Counted from the stretch's first letter, positions 7,951-16,752 are shown. The stretch: 64,000 nucleotides of DNA from RGIG7213 sp045544195 (GCA_045544195.1 JAZPYO010000031.1:1-64000); one strand, 5' to 3'. The notes: generated by a model from the letters alone, not told the origin. Program-made: numbers and translations.

Positions 7951-8751
7951 ATGGGAGCTTTAACAGGAAAAACCGCTATAATAACAGGAGCCGGACGTGC
8001 GGTACTGAGTAACGGTGCATGCGGTTCAATAGGATACGGAATCGCGACCGCATATGCAAAAGAGGGCGCAAACCTCGTTATAACAGGCAGAAACGTCTCA
8101 AAATTGCAAAGCGCAAAGGAGGAGCTTGAACGCCTTTACGGTATTCAGGTGCTCACGATTGCCGCAGACGTAAACGCAAACGCCGACAATGAGCAGGTGG
8201 TTAACAACGTAATATCAAAGACAATAGAAAAATTCGGAAGGATCGACGTTCTCATTAATAATGCTCAGGCATCGGCATCGGGAGTGACAATTGCCGAGCA
8301 CACAACAGAGCAGTTTGACCTTGCCGTATATTCAGGTCTTTACGCAACCTTTTACTATATGAAGGCGTGTTATCCGTATCTGAAGGAAACTAAGGGCACG
8401 GTCATCAATTTTGCATCGGGTGCAGGACTGTTCGGTAATTACGGGCAATGTGCTTATGCCGCCGCAAAGGAAGGAATCAGAGGGCTTACACGTGTTGCAG
8501 CTACCGAATGGGCAAAGGACGGCATAACCGCAAATGTCATATGTCCTCTTGCCTGGACAGCACAGCTTGAGCAATTCAAAAACGCATACCCCGAAGCATT
8601 TGAAAAGAATGTTCACACGCCTCCCGCAGGGCATTTTGCTGACGCTGAAGCGGAGATCGGCAGAGTATGCGTACAGCTCGCATCAAGCGATTTTAAGTAT
8701 ATGACAGGTGAAACGCTTACGCTTGAGGGCGGTCTTGGTCTCAGACCTTAA
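7951..8751 (+). CDS. Short-chain dehydrogenase/reductase
   Basis: A 266-residue NAD(P)-dependent oxidoreductase of the classical SDR family. The Rossmann glycine motif is extended: TGAGRAVLSNGACGSIGYGIA, i.e. extra residues inside the usual TGxxxGIG. Other signatures are DVNANADN, the NNAQAS segment at the NNAG position, a Ser in FASGAG and the catalytic YAAAK. The C-terminal TGETLTLEGG is also typical. The substrate cannot be read from the sequence; the family covers 3-oxoacyl reductases, sugar and steroid dehydrogenases. AAAGGAGATATAAA ribosome site. It is monocistronic, with its own consensus promoter and a following terminator. Confidence 0.9.
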   Translation: MGALTGKTAIITGAGRAVLSNGACGSIGYGIATAYAKEGANLVITGRNVSKLQSAKEELERLYGIQVLTIAADVNANADNEQVVNNVISKTIEKFGRIDVLINNAQASASGVTIAEHTTEQFDLAVYSGLYATFYYMKACYPYLKETKGTVINFASGAGLFGNYGQCAYAAAKEGIRGLTRVAATEWAKDGITANVICPLAWTAQLEQFKNAYPEAFEKNVHTPPAGHFADAEAEIGRVCVQLASSDFKYMTGETLTLEGGLGLRP

Positions 8752-8757
8752 TAATTT

Positions 8758-8795
8758 AAAATGCGTCCGATGCAAACAGCACGGACGCATTTTTA
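8758..8795. terminator. Bidirectional terminator between SDR and catalase genes
   Basis: AAATGCGTCCG and CGGACGCATTT form an 11-bp stem with a T-run on the plus strand and an A-run on the other side, so it can serve both convergent genes. Confidence 0.85.
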
Positions 8796-9464
8796 TTATT
8801 CAAAGGATACCGGCTTACCGTCTATATTGGTAAAACGGCTGTCCTGAGGTGACGGCTCTGACATACTGAAATACATTTTTGCCGCCTTGGTCGTTCCAAA
8901 GTCACGGTTTGATCCTGTATTCTGAACCTTATTGAACGCTTCTCGGAACATAGCATTGTGCGCTTCTTCCCTGTTCAGAAGAAAATCTATCGTTTCACGC
9001 ACCTTTTTATCCTCTATCTGTCTGTACAGATATTCATATACAACCTTTGCTCTTTGCTCAGAGGCAATATTTGATAACAGATCGGCACAAAGATCTCCTG
9101 TTACGGAAACGTAATCAGCAGTCCATGAATATCCCGATGCATTCATCAATCCCGGGTTAAGTCCAAGCACCACATGTGTTTGTATTTCACCTGCGGGAAC
9201 CTTTGCAGCATCAACATCGTGACCGTTCAGAAGGTTGATAGTTTGCGATACCATTTCAAGATGGCTGAGCTCCTCGGCTGCTATATCCAAAAACAGATCT
9301 TTTATTTCAGGGTCCTTTATTCGAAAGCTCTGCGACATATACTGCATTGCTGCCTTAAGCTCTCCGTTGCATCCGCCGACCTGCTCGTGCAAAAGCGCGG
9401 CATACTGCGGATTCGGACGTTCCACCTGCACAGGATGAAAAAGCATTTTTTCGTGTTTGAACAT
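8796..9464 (-). CDS. Manganese catalase family protein, CotJC-like
   Basis: A ferritin-like dimanganese protein of about 222 residues that disproportionates hydrogen peroxide; in spore formers the related CotJC is found in the spore coat. Metal-ligand positions expected for the family are visible: Glu in GGCNGELKAAMQYM, the Glu/His pair in AAEELSHLEM, Glu in NIASEQRAKVVYEYLY, and Glu/His in NREEAHNAMF. The start at 9464 is chosen because GGAGG lies 8 bases upstream; an upstream in-frame ATG at 9479 overlaps that ribosome site. No cotJA/cotJB neighbours are present, so a spore role is not shown. Confidence 0.85.
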   Translation of the reverse strand: MFKHEKMLFHPVQVERPNPQYAALLHEQVGGCNGELKAAMQYMSQSFRIKDPEIKDLFLDIAAEELSHLEMVSQTINLLNGHDVDAAKVPAGEIQTHVVLGLNPGLMNASGYSWTADYVSVTGDLCADLLSNIASEQRAKVVYEYLYRQIEDKKVRETIDFLLNREEAHNAMFREAFNKVQNTGSNRDFGTTKAAKMYFSMSEPSPQDSRFTNIDGKPVSFE

Positions 9465-9532
9465 AAAAATATCCTCCATTTTAAAACTGTAAAAACAGTA
9501 TTGACAAAACGGGGGATATTATTCATTTAAAT

Positions 9533-10393
9533 CTATTCCGTTCTTTCAAGACATACTGAAACTATCTGCGGGCGGTTATTTATCCGAAACGGTATTCTGC
9601 TGTTTCCAAGCCCTCTGCTGACGATCATGACCGTATCGCCGATATTATAAGCGCCGCCGTCATACTTCGGGAAAAAGCCCTGCCCAGGTGCATACAAGCC
9701 GCCGATAAACGGCAAACGGAACTGACCGCCGTGAGCGTGGCCGGAAAAGACAAGGTCTACTCCGCAGGCTGAATATTCTTCTGCAAATTCAGGACGGTGT
9801 GACAAAAGCACCGTATAGTTATCCGTATCAGTCAGCTTTAAAAGCGCTGACTTCGTAAACAGACCGTAAAAAGAGCTGTCAGCATTGGAATATACGCTTA
9901 TATCGTCCATTCCGATAAGTGTTATGCTCTCCCCGTTCCGTTCTGACACGATCGCTTCATTTTCAAGCACCGTAACACCGCTTTGCCTGAATTTTTCCTT
10001 TATATCTTTGCAGTTCAGTCTTCCCTCGTGATTGCCCGTAACGTAATAGCAAGGAGCAATTTCCGATGCTTTTTCTGCAAACGATACGGCAATATCAATG
10101 TTCGTTCTGCTTGAATCCACCATATCGCCGGTCATAACGATAATATCAGGAGATATTTCTTTGATCTCATTTATCAAATACTCATTATCATGTCCGAATT
10201 CAGCGTTGTGAAGATCTGATATATGTGCTATTTTAAACCCGTCAAATGCAGATGGAATACCCTGCTGCCTGACTGTATATTCAGCGGTTTCAGGAAAGCG
10301 GTTTTCCCAAACCGTACAGGATACGAATACCGCAATAAGAAAAACAAAAACGACAAGTGCAAGCAAACACCGTCTTCGCTTACCGAATTTCAT
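9533..10393 (-). CDS. Membrane-anchored metallophosphoesterase, YkuE-like
   Basis: A calcineurin-like phosphoesterase of 286 residues with one N-terminal membrane segment (LLALVVFVFLIAVFVSCTVW) and an exported catalytic domain. All metal-binding blocks are present in order: ISDLHNAEFG, MTGDMVDSS, VTGNHEG, LLSHRPE and SGHAHGG. The family includes YkuE and LpxH-like enzymes acting on phosphodiester or pyrophosphate bonds; the substrate here is unknown. Start 10393 has GGAGG 4 bases upstream; the longer reading frame to 10456 lacks a ribosome site. Confidence 0.85.
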   Translation of the reverse strand: MKFGKRRRCLLALVVFVFLIAVFVSCTVWENRFPETAEYTVRQQGIPSAFDGFKIAHISDLHNAEFGHDNEYLINEIKEISPDIIVMTGDMVDSSRTNIDIAVSFAEKASEIAPCYYVTGNHEGRLNCKDIKEKFRQSGVTVLENEAIVSERNGESITLIGMDDISVYSNADSSFYGLFTKSALLKLTDTDNYTVLLSHRPEFAEEYSACGVDLVFSGHAHGGQFRLPFIGGLYAPGQGFFPKYDGGAYNIGDTVMIVSRGLGNSRIPFRINNRPQIVSVCLERTE

Positions 10394-10614
10394 ATTTCCT
10401 CCGTAACAAATCGTAGCATACAAAACTTTTATAGCTGTTTTCGGACAATAATTCAAGTTTAAAATGTAAATTATGATCTTCGCTGTAATGATAAAAGCAG
10501 AGGTGGCTTCTCTAAAGTTTACAAAAAATTCATTTTTATCGTCACTTATTATATTAAAATAGATGGCGATTTATGATATAATAAGGGATAAATTATGATA
10601 GGCAGCGTGTTTGT

Positions 10615-11274
10615 ATGGAATTTAAATCAAGACTGATAATCGTAACAGGCCATTTCGGCTGCGGAAAAACGAATTTTGCCGTCAATCTGGCAATGCAGCG
10701 TGCATCAGCGGGAAATGATGTAACCATAGTCGATCTTGACACCGTTAATCCGTATTTCAGAACAAAAGACGCCGATGAGCTTATGAAAAAGTGCGGCATT
10801 CATGTCATAGCGCCTGTATTTGCAAACACAAATGTAGATATACCGTCTATACCTTCCGAGGTATATTCAGTCTTTCCCCGCTTAAAAAACGGCGGAACGT
10901 GCATATTTGACGTTGGCGGTGACAGTCTCGGCGCTGCCGCTTTAGGCTTTTTTAACAAAGAAATAACTGATTTCGGATACGAGATGGTATACGTATTCAA
11001 TATGTACCGTCCGATAACAGAAGCCCCTGACGGAGCGCTTGATATAATGCATCAGATCGAGTCAAGAAGCAGACTTTCATGCACGTGCTGCGTCAACAAT
11101 TCAAATTTAGGTATGTTCACCCGAAAGGAAGATATAGAAGCCTCATACGCTTACGCAGAGGAGTTTTCGCGAATTTCGGGATTGGATATAAAATGCACCT
11201 GCGTTATGGGTGATACAGTCATTGATAACGATCGGGTGTTTGCTATGCAAAACATAACAAAAAAGATATTTTAG
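10615..11274 (+). CDS. P-loop ATPase preceding oxidoreductase operon
   Basis: A 219-residue P-loop protein of the SIMIBI/MinD-CobQ type: Walker A GHFGCGKT at residues 12-19, then VTIVDLDTVNPYFRTKDA and FDVGGDSLGAAALG resembling switch regions. The gene ends 8 bases before the ferredoxin subunit of the 2-oxoacid oxidoreductase and reads the same way, so it is the first gene of that operon. Its role may be cofactor insertion or regulation, as in other small P-loop ATPases next to metalloenzymes, but this is inference. A TATAAT-like box lies just upstream, near 10576. Confidence 0.75.
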   Translation: MEFKSRLIIVTGHFGCGKTNFAVNLAMQRASAGNDVTIVDLDTVNPYFRTKDADELMKKCGIHVIAPVFANTNVDIPSIPSEVYSVFPRLKNGGTCIFDVGGDSLGAAALGFFNKEITDFGYEMVYVFNMYRPITEAPDGALDIMHQIESRSRLSCTCCVNNSNLGMFTRKEDIEASYAYAEEFSRISGLDIKCTCVMGDTVIDNDRVFAMQNITKKIF

Positions 11275-11282
11275 GAGGAATT

Positions 11283-11513
11283 ATGAACAGAGTAACCTTC
11301 AACACCGAAAGGTGCAAGGGCTGCGGACTTTGCGTTGTGGCATGCCCTAAAAAAATCGTATCGCTTGATACCTCCGTGCTTAACGCAAAGGGCTATCACC
11401 CCGCACAAGTTACGGATATGGGCTCTTGTATTGCGTGTGCTATGTGCGCTACTATGTGTCCCGATGCCGTTATTACGGTAGAAAAAGATATTGAAAAGGA
11501 ACAGGAGGCATAA
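11283..11513 (+). CDS. 2-oxoacid:ferredoxin oxidoreductase, ferredoxin (delta) subunit
   Basis: A 76-residue protein with two [4Fe-4S] motifs, CKGCGLCVVACP and CIACAMCATMCP. It carries electrons from the TPP site of the complex to free ferredoxin. AGGAGGAATT ribosome site. The stop is 2 bases before the alpha subunit gene. Together with the next three genes it forms a complete four-subunit enzyme of the VOR/KOR type. Confidence 0.9.
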   Translation: MNRVTFNTERCKGCGLCVVACPKKIVSLDTSVLNAKGYHPAQVTDMGSCIACAMCATMCPDAVITVEKDIEKEQEA

Positions 11514-11515
11514 AG

Positions 11516-12577
11516 ATGGCAAAGGTACTTATGAAAGGCAACGAAGCTATTGCCGAGGCTGCTATAAAGGCAGGCTGTCTGCACTACTTCGGTTATCCTA
11601 TAACACCCCAGACTGAAATTGCCGAGTATATGGCAAAAAGAATGCCTAAGGCAGGCGGTCTTTGCCTGCAGGCAGAATCTGAGGTTGCGGCTATCAATAT
11701 GATATACGGTGCAGCAGCATCAGGCACACGCTGCATGACATCATCCTCATCCCCCGGAATAAGCCTTAAGAGCGAGGGCATAAGCTATATCGTAGGCTGT
11801 GACCTTCCCTGTGTTATCCTCAACGTACAAAGAGGCGGCCCCGGTCTTGGCGGTATTCAGCCCTCTCAGGCAGATTACTACCAGGCAACAAAGGCTCTCG
11901 GACACGGTGATATGCACCTGTTCGTGCTTGCTCCCTCATCCGTTCAGGAGATGGCAGAGCTGACGAGCGAAGCGTTCGATATTGCTGATACATACCGCAT
12001 TCCCGTTCTCATTCTTGCTGACGGTGCTTTGGGTCAGATGATGGAGCCTGTTGACTTTGATCTTATCAAAAGAAGAAATGACATTCCCGAAAAGGATTGG
12101 GCGGCATGCGGACACGAAGGCAAGCGTAAAAAGAATATGATCACTTCCCTTTTCCTTAACCCCGAGGAGCTTGAAAATTCAGTTCTTGCAAGATATGAAA
12201 AGTACAAGAAAATAGATGAAAACGAAGTAAGATATGAGAAGTTTATGACTGATGACGCAGATATCGTTATCGTAGCATACGGTATAACGTCCCGTATCTG
12301 CAAGAGTGCCGTTACTGCTGCAAGAGCAAAGGGTATAAAGGTCGGTCTTCTGCGTCCTATCACTCTGTCACCGTTCCCTGCTGACGAGTTGAAGAAGCTG
12401 TCCGAAACAGCAAGCAAATTCCTTACGGTAGAATTGAATATGGGTCAGATGATAACAGATGTAAAGCTGGCTATCGAATGCTCAAAGCCCGTTGAGTTTT
12501 TGGGAAGAACGGGCGGCTCTATAATGACAGTAGACGATGTTCTGGCTAAGATCGAAGAAATGGGAGGTAACAAATAA
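11516..12577 (+). CDS. vorB: 2-oxoacid:ferredoxin oxidoreductase alpha subunit, VorB type
   Basis: The 353-residue alpha chain of a CoA-dependent 2-oxoacid:ferredoxin oxidoreductase. It has the KGNEAIAEAAIKAGCLHYFGYPITPQTEI start and the LQAESEVAAINMIYGAAASGTR block of the pyrimidine-binding domain, and QRGGPGLGGIQPSQADYYQA. This pattern fits the VorB branch (branched-chain 2-oxoacids), although 2-oxoglutarate enzymes are close relatives and substrate cannot be settled by eye. It would produce acyl-CoA and reduced ferredoxin in the cytoplasm. Its stop overlaps the beta subunit start by one base, which indicates translational coupling. Confidence 0.88.
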   Translation: MAKVLMKGNEAIAEAAIKAGCLHYFGYPITPQTEIAEYMAKRMPKAGGLCLQAESEVAAINMIYGAAASGTRCMTSSSSPGISLKSEGISYIVGCDLPCVILNVQRGGPGLGGIQPSQADYYQATKALGHGDMHLFVLAPSSVQEMAELTSEAFDIADTYRIPVLILADGALGQMMEPVDFDLIKRRNDIPEKDWAACGHEGKRKKNMITSLFLNPEELENSVLARYEKYKKIDENEVRYEKFMTDDADIVIVAYGITSRICKSAVTAARAKGIKVGLLRPITLSPFPADELKKLSETASKFLTVELNMGQMITDVKLAIECSKPVEFLGRTGGSIMTVDDVLAKIEEMGGNK

Positions 12578-13320
12578 TGTCGGTTGTTTTCAAAAAGCCC
12601 CACGCTATGTCCGATGTTCCGTTGCACTACTGCCCCGGATGTACGCACGGCATAGTTCACAGACTTGTTGCAGAGGTTCTTGACGAGCTTGGCATTGAAG
12701 GAAAGACTGTTGGCGTAGCACCCGTTGGATGCGCAGTATTTGCATATAATTATTTTGAATGTGATATGATAGAAGCAGCGCACGGCAGAGCTCCTGCTGT
12801 TGCCACAGGCGTTAAGCGCACACATCCTGACGATATTGTTTTCACATATCAGGGTGACGGTGACCTTGCGGCTATCGGTACTGCTGAAACGGTACACGTT
12901 GGCGCAAGAGGCGAAAATATCACCATCATATTCATAAACAATACAAACTACGGTATGACAGGCGGTCAGATGGCGCCTACCACTATGCTCGGTCAGGTAA
13001 CAACAACATCTCCTTACGGAAGAGATAAGAATATTCAAGGTCATCCCGTGCATGTATGCGAGCTTATGTCAACTCTTGACGGTGTTGCTTACGCTGAGCG
13101 TGTTGCAGTAAACGACGTTAAGGGTGTAAGGGCAACGAAAAAGGCGATCAAGAAGGCTTTCCAGGCTCAGATAGATAAGAAGGGACTTTCCATCGTCGAG
13201 GTTCTTTCCACCTGCCCTACAAACTGGGGTCTTTCTCCCGTTGAAGCCTTGAAATTCGTTGAAGAAAAAATGAAACCCGTATATCCGCTCGGCGTTTACA
13301 AAGACACGACAGGATATTGA
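12577..13320 (+). CDS. 2-oxoacid:ferredoxin oxidoreductase beta subunit (TPP-binding)
   Basis: The 247-residue catalytic beta chain. The TPP/Mg motif is TYQGDGDLAAIGTAETVHVG followed by IIFINNTNYGMTGGQ. CPGCTHG near residue 23 and VAPVGCAVF supply the conserved cysteines found in this subunit. It cleaves the 2-oxoacid through the thiamine ylide and passes electrons to the Fe-S subunit. Overlaps the alpha gene by one base; the gamma gene follows after 16 bases. Confidence 0.9.
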   Translation: MSVVFKKPHAMSDVPLHYCPGCTHGIVHRLVAEVLDELGIEGKTVGVAPVGCAVFAYNYFECDMIEAAHGRAPAVATGVKRTHPDDIVFTYQGDGDLAAIGTAETVHVGARGENITIIFINNTNYGMTGGQMAPTTMLGQVTTTSPYGRDKNIQGHPVHVCELMSTLDGVAYAERVAVNDVKGVRATKKAIKKAFQAQIDKKGLSIVEVLSTCPTNWGLSPVEALKFVEEKMKPVYPLGVYKDTTGY

Positions 13321-13336
13321 TAGGAGGATACAGAAT

Positions 13337-13873
13337 ATGACAAGCAGAATTTTATTTGCAGGCTTTGGCGGTCAGGGCATACTGTTCTCCGGCAAGCAGT
13401 GCGCAAAGACAGGTATGCAGTTAGGTAAATGCGTAACTTGGCTTCCCTCCTACGGTCCTGAGCAGAGAGGCGGTACGTGTAACTGCAGCGTTATCATATC
13501 CGACGATGAGATCGGTGCGCCGCTCGTAAGCACACCCGATATTCTCATAGCATTCAATGCTCCGTCTTTCGACAAATTTGAGCCGAAGGTCGTTGCAGGC
13601 GGATGTGTATTCTCCGACAGCACACTTATTTCACAAAAGTCAGAAAGAAGCGATATTTCCGCATACCGTATTCCCGCAACTGAGCTTGCAAACAGTATGA
13701 ATGCGCCGAAGCTCGCAAACGTTATAATGCTCGGTTACGTTCTTGCAAAGACAAAAATATTCGATTTTGATTATTTTGCTGAAAAGCTGGCAGCTTCAGT
13801 TCCCGAATCAAAGGCTGAATTGAGAGAGCTTAACAAGAAAGCGCTTCTTTTGGGCTACAATTACAGCGAATGA
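13337..13873 (+). CDS. 2-oxoacid:ferredoxin oxidoreductase gamma subunit
   Basis: A 178-residue protein of the POR gamma family: FAGFGGQGILFSGKQCAKTG at the N-terminus and SYGPEQRGGTCNCSVIIS further on, the part that contacts CoA. It completes the delta-alpha-beta-gamma set. AGGAGGATACAG ribosome site. Its stop overlaps ispD by 4 bases (ATGA), so the isoprenoid genes are translationally coupled to this energy-metabolism operon. Confidence 0.9.
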   Translation: MTSRILFAGFGGQGILFSGKQCAKTGMQLGKCVTWLPSYGPEQRGGTCNCSVIISDDEIGAPLVSTPDILIAFNAPSFDKFEPKVVAGGCVFSDSTLISQKSERSDISAYRIPATELANSMNAPKLANVIMLGYVLAKTKIFDFDYFAEKLAASVPESKAELRELNKKALLLGYNYSE

Positions 13874-14625
13874 GCAAGAAAAAGGTAGGTCTGCTCACAA
13901 AACTGTTCGGCAAAGACAGACGTGACTATTTCAACAGCGCAATAATCGTTGCCGCGGGCGTCGGCAAGCGTATGAACTCCAATAAGACAAAACAGCTTAT
14001 GGAGGTGTGCAAAATGCCGATCATTGCGCGCACGGTAAAGCAATTTGAAAAGTGCAAATATATCGACGAGATAATTCTCGTTTGCCGCAAGGACGAATTC
14101 GGTGAGATAGGCGAAATAATAAAGAAGTATAAATTTAAAAAAATAACACACGTTGTATCAGGCGGATCAACACGTCAGCAGTCAGTTCTTAACGGTCTTG
14201 CTTACGTGGACAAGCAAAGCGAGTTTGTCAGTATACACGACGGAGCGCGTTGCCTTATAACACCTGAAATGATCGAGCAGGTATGCATATCCGCTTACCG
14301 CTTCGGAGGCGCAAGCGCTTGCTGCTGTGCCAGGGATACTATGAAAATAGCAGACAAAGGCGGTTTTATCAGCGGCGAGGATATTGACAGAAGCACTGTG
14401 CGCCATGCACAGACTCCACAGATATTCCGCACTGATATATACAGAGCGGCAGCGTATTCCGCAAAGGATGACGGATTTGCTGCAACAGATGATAATTCTC
14501 TCGTCACACGGGCGGGCTTCAAGGTCTTTTTATGCGATACAGGCGATGAAAATATAAAAATAACAACACCCGCTGATATACGCATTGCAGAAGGCATTCT
14601 GAAGCACAGAAAAGAAACGAAATAA
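13870..14625 (+). CDS. ispD: 2-C-methyl-D-erythritol 4-phosphate cytidylyltransferase
   Basis: Third enzyme of the non-mevalonate isoprenoid pathway: CTP plus MEP gives CDP-ME. The nucleotide-binding start VAAGVGKRMNSNKTKQLMEV, the VSGGSTRQQSVLNGL block and VSIHDGARCLI are recognisable; the last usually reads HDAARP, so Arg is kept but the Pro is Cys here. The protein has about 20 extra basic residues at the N-terminus (MSKKKVGLLTKLFGKDRRDY) compared with typical IspD. Followed 12 bases later by ispF, the usual partner. Confidence 0.88.
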   Translation: MSKKKVGLLTKLFGKDRRDYFNSAIIVAAGVGKRMNSNKTKQLMEVCKMPIIARTVKQFEKCKYIDEIILVCRKDEFGEIGEIIKKYKFKKITHVVSGGSTRQQSVLNGLAYVDKQSEFVSIHDGARCLITPEMIEQVCISAYRFGGASACCCARDTMKIADKGGFISGEDIDRSTVRHAQTPQIFRTDIYRAAAYSAKDDGFAATDDNSLVTRAGFKVFLCDTGDENIKITTPADIRIAEGILKHRKETK

Positions 14626-14637
14626 GGCGGAATCGAT

Positions 14638-15114
14638 ATGATCAGAATAGGTCACGGATATGATGTACACGCCACGGACAAAGACAGAAAGCTGGTTTTG
14701 GGCGGCGTAAATATTGAATGCACCTTCGGTCTTGCGGGGCATTCAGATGCAGATGTTCTCACGCACGCTGTGTGTGATGCATTGATAGGTGCGCTCGGTC
14801 AAGGAGATATAGGAAAGCATTTTCCCGACACAGACGAAAGATATAAAGGCATATACAGTATGCTGTTATTGGAGCAGGTCGGAGAGCTTTTGAAAAAGCA
14901 CTCCTTCAAGGTCGTAAACATAGACGCAACGGTAATTGCCCAGGCGCCCAAGTTAGCTCCACACATACCTATGATGAAAAAGAATATTGCTCACGTTCTG
15001 GGCGTTTCTCCATCGTGCGTGAATGTGAAAGCGACAACCGAAGAACACCTGGGCTTCACGGGAAGCGGTGAGGGTATCGCAGCCCACGCGGTGTGTCTTA
15101 TTGAATCAGCTTGA
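14638..15114 (+). CDS. ispF: 2-C-methyl-D-erythritol 2,4-cyclodiphosphate synthase
   Basis: 158 residues, normal length for IspF, which forms MEcPP from CDP-ME 2-phosphate. Metal-binding IGHGYDVH at the N-terminus, the signature HSDADVLTHAVCDALIGA with GDIGKHFPDTD, and the C-terminal KATTEEHLGFTGSGEGIAA are all intact. AAGGCGGAATCGAT precedes the ATG. It is the last gene of the oxidoreductase-isoprenoid operon and is followed by a strong terminator. Confidence 0.95.
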   Translation: MIRIGHGYDVHATDKDRKLVLGGVNIECTFGLAGHSDADVLTHAVCDALIGALGQGDIGKHFPDTDERYKGIYSMLLLEQVGELLKKHSFKVVNIDATVIAQAPKLAPHIPMMKKNIAHVLGVSPSCVNVKATTEEHLGFTGSGEGIAAHAVCLIESA

Positions 15115-15133
15115 TCCCTAATCTGCAAATAGC

Positions 15134-15176
15134 AAAAAAACACTTGCATATCGCAATCGGTATGCAAGTGTTTTTA
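15134..15176. terminator. Bidirectional terminator between ispF and ABC transporter
   Basis: An A-run, CACTTGCATA, a 10-base loop, TATGCAAGTG and a T-run: a symmetric terminator serving the convergent ispF and amino-acid ABC transporter operons. Confidence 0.9.
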
Positions 15177-15188
15177 ATTGACTGAAAC

Positions 15189-15986
15189 TTAAAGTACCTT
15201 TGCAAGAAACGTTTTAAGTCTTTCGCTTTTGGGATCATTGAATATCTCCTCAGGACTTCCCTCTTCTATTATCCTGCCCTCGTCGATAAATACGATCCTG
15301 TCTGCAACCTCACGCGCAAATCCCATTTCGTGTGTGACCACGACCATCGTCATGCCGTCAAGTGCCAGCTTTTTCATTACCTCAAGCACCTCACCGACCA
15401 TTTCAGGATCGAGCGCGGATGTAGGCTCATCAAAAAGCATAACATCGGGATTCATACAAAGTGCTCTTACAATAGCGACACGCTGCTTCTGACCTCCCGA
15501 AAGCTGCGCAGGATAATTATCTGCCTTACTTTCAAGGTTCACCTGCTTTAGCAGGTATTCTGCCCTTTGGCGTATCTCCTCTTTTTTTTCAGAAAACGGC
15601 TGAAGATCGCTTTCATCGTACGGCTTACCGAAAAACTTATTTCTTTTGGCTTTTCTTGCTCTTTGCTTTGCCACATAAAGCGGCGCAAGCATAATATTTT
15701 CGATAACAGTCTTGTTATTAAATAGATTGAAGTGCTGGAAAACCATTCCGATCTTCTGGCGGTGGACATTTATATCAACAGACATATCGGCAAGATCCTC
15801 GCCGTGAAAGATTATACTTCCCGATGTTGGATCCTCCATACAGTTCAGACAACGCAAAAACGTACTCTTCCCCGATCCTGACGGGCCTAACACAACTACC
15901 TTTTCGCCCTTGTTGATAGTAATACTTATATCCTTGAGAACCTGAAGCTCACCAAAGGATTTACACAGATTGGATACCTTTATCAC
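15189..15986 (-). CDS. Amino-acid ABC transporter ATP-binding protein
   Basis: The 265-residue ATPase of a polar amino-acid uptake system, GlnQ/HisP type. Walker A GPSGSGKST, Q-loop VFQHFNLF, signature LSGGQKQRVAIVRAL, Walker B MLFDEPTSALD and the H-loop VVVTHEMGFAREVADRI are intact. Between the Q-loop and the signature there is a charged insertion of about 30 residues (from AKQRARKAKRNKFFGK to FSEKKEEIRQRA) that shorter GlnQ proteins lack. Its start overlaps the permease gene by 26 bases, so the two are coupled. The substrate is not defined by the sequence. Confidence 0.9.
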   Translation of the reverse strand: MIKVSNLCKSFGELQVLKDISITINKGEKVVVLGPSGSGKSTFLRCLNCMEDPTSGSIIFHGEDLADMSVDINVHRQKIGMVFQHFNLFNNKTVIENIMLAPLYVAKQRARKAKRNKFFGKPYDESDLQPFSEKKEEIRQRAEYLLKQVNLESKADNYPAQLSGGQKQRVAIVRALCMNPDVMLFDEPTSALDPEMVGEVLEVMKKLALDGMTMVVVTHEMGFAREVADRIVFIDEGRIIEEGSPEEIFNDPKSERLKTFLAKVL

Positions 15987-16692
15987 CTTTTCTAAGACTC
16001 CTTTCCATGATCTTTATCAGCATACTTATGAAGAATACCAAAACGATATATATCAGCGCCATAACAAGATACGGCACCATAAATTCATAGCTGTTTGAGC
16101 CCATATAGTTAAATGCAACATAAAGGTCAGTAGCGCCGACGAAGCTGACAACAGATGTTTCCTTTATAAGCACTATAAACTCATTACCGAGCGTTGGAAG
16201 AATATTTTTGATCGCCTGCGGTACTACTATCTTCATCATCGTAGCGGAAAACGACAGACCCATAGCGCGTCCGCCCTCCATCTGACCGCTGTCAACTGAA
16301 AGAATGCCCGCACGCATTATTTCCGATATGTACGCGCCCGAATTCAAGCCGAATACGATAACGGCAACTGCAACCGACGTCATTTTAACGCCGATAAGCG
16401 GAAGCATTACATAGTAAAACAGCAAAAGCTGAACGACGATAGGCGTTCCTCTGAAAAAGCCAACGTATACGTTGCACACGCTGTTCAGTATTCTCGGCAA
16501 ACGCTTGTATTTAGGCATAACACGCACGGTCGCTATAAGAGTTCCTATACAAATACCTATAATAAGACCGATAACGGCAATTATAAGGGTATTTCTGAGT
16601 CCCTCAAGGACCCATTTGTATCCGTCGTGCTCTATGAATTCTTCTATAAAGACTTCTACTTTTTTATCGAAATTTCCCATTGAATTACCCAT
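15961..16692 (-). CDS. Amino-acid ABC transporter permease
   Basis: A 243-residue integral membrane subunit of the HisM/GlnP family with about five membrane segments. It has the family's EAA-type cytoplasmic loop (ESISEIMRAGILS-like: SGAYISEIMRAGILSVDSGQ, then EGGRAMGLS) that docks with the ATPase. The N-terminus is hydrophilic (MGNSMGNFDKKVEVFIEEFI); an internal ATG at 16680 is an alternative start. It is the middle gene of the binding protein-permease-ATPase operon and lies just after a stable intercistronic hairpin. Confidence 0.88.
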   Translation of the reverse strand: MGNSMGNFDKKVEVFIEEFIEHDGYKWVLEGLRNTLIIAVIGLIIGICIGTLIATVRVMPKYKRLPRILNSVCNVYVGFFRGTPIVVQLLLFYYVMLPLIGVKMTSVAVAVIVFGLNSGAYISEIMRAGILSVDSGQMEGGRAMGLSFSATMMKIVVPQAIKNILPTLGNEFIVLIKETSVVSFVGATDLYVAFNYMGSNSYEFMVPYLVMALIYIVLVFFISMLIKIMERSLRKGDKGIQSV

Positions 16693-16697
16693 TCTAT

Positions 16698-16731
16698 CAC
16701 AAACGCCTCACCGAAGGGTGAGGTGTTTGTG
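16698..16731 (-). promoter_or_regulatory. Intercistronic 15-bp hairpin in ABC transporter operon
   Basis: CACAAACACCTCACC, the loop CTTC and GGTGAGGCGTTTGTG (minus strand) form a 15-bp stem with one G-U pair. It ends 5 bases before the permease start and has no T-run. Such hairpins are known to protect the 3' end of binding-protein mRNA or reduce downstream translation; that role is inferred here. Confidence 0.7.
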
Positions 16732-16752
16732 TGAAATAATATTTTTACTGTA

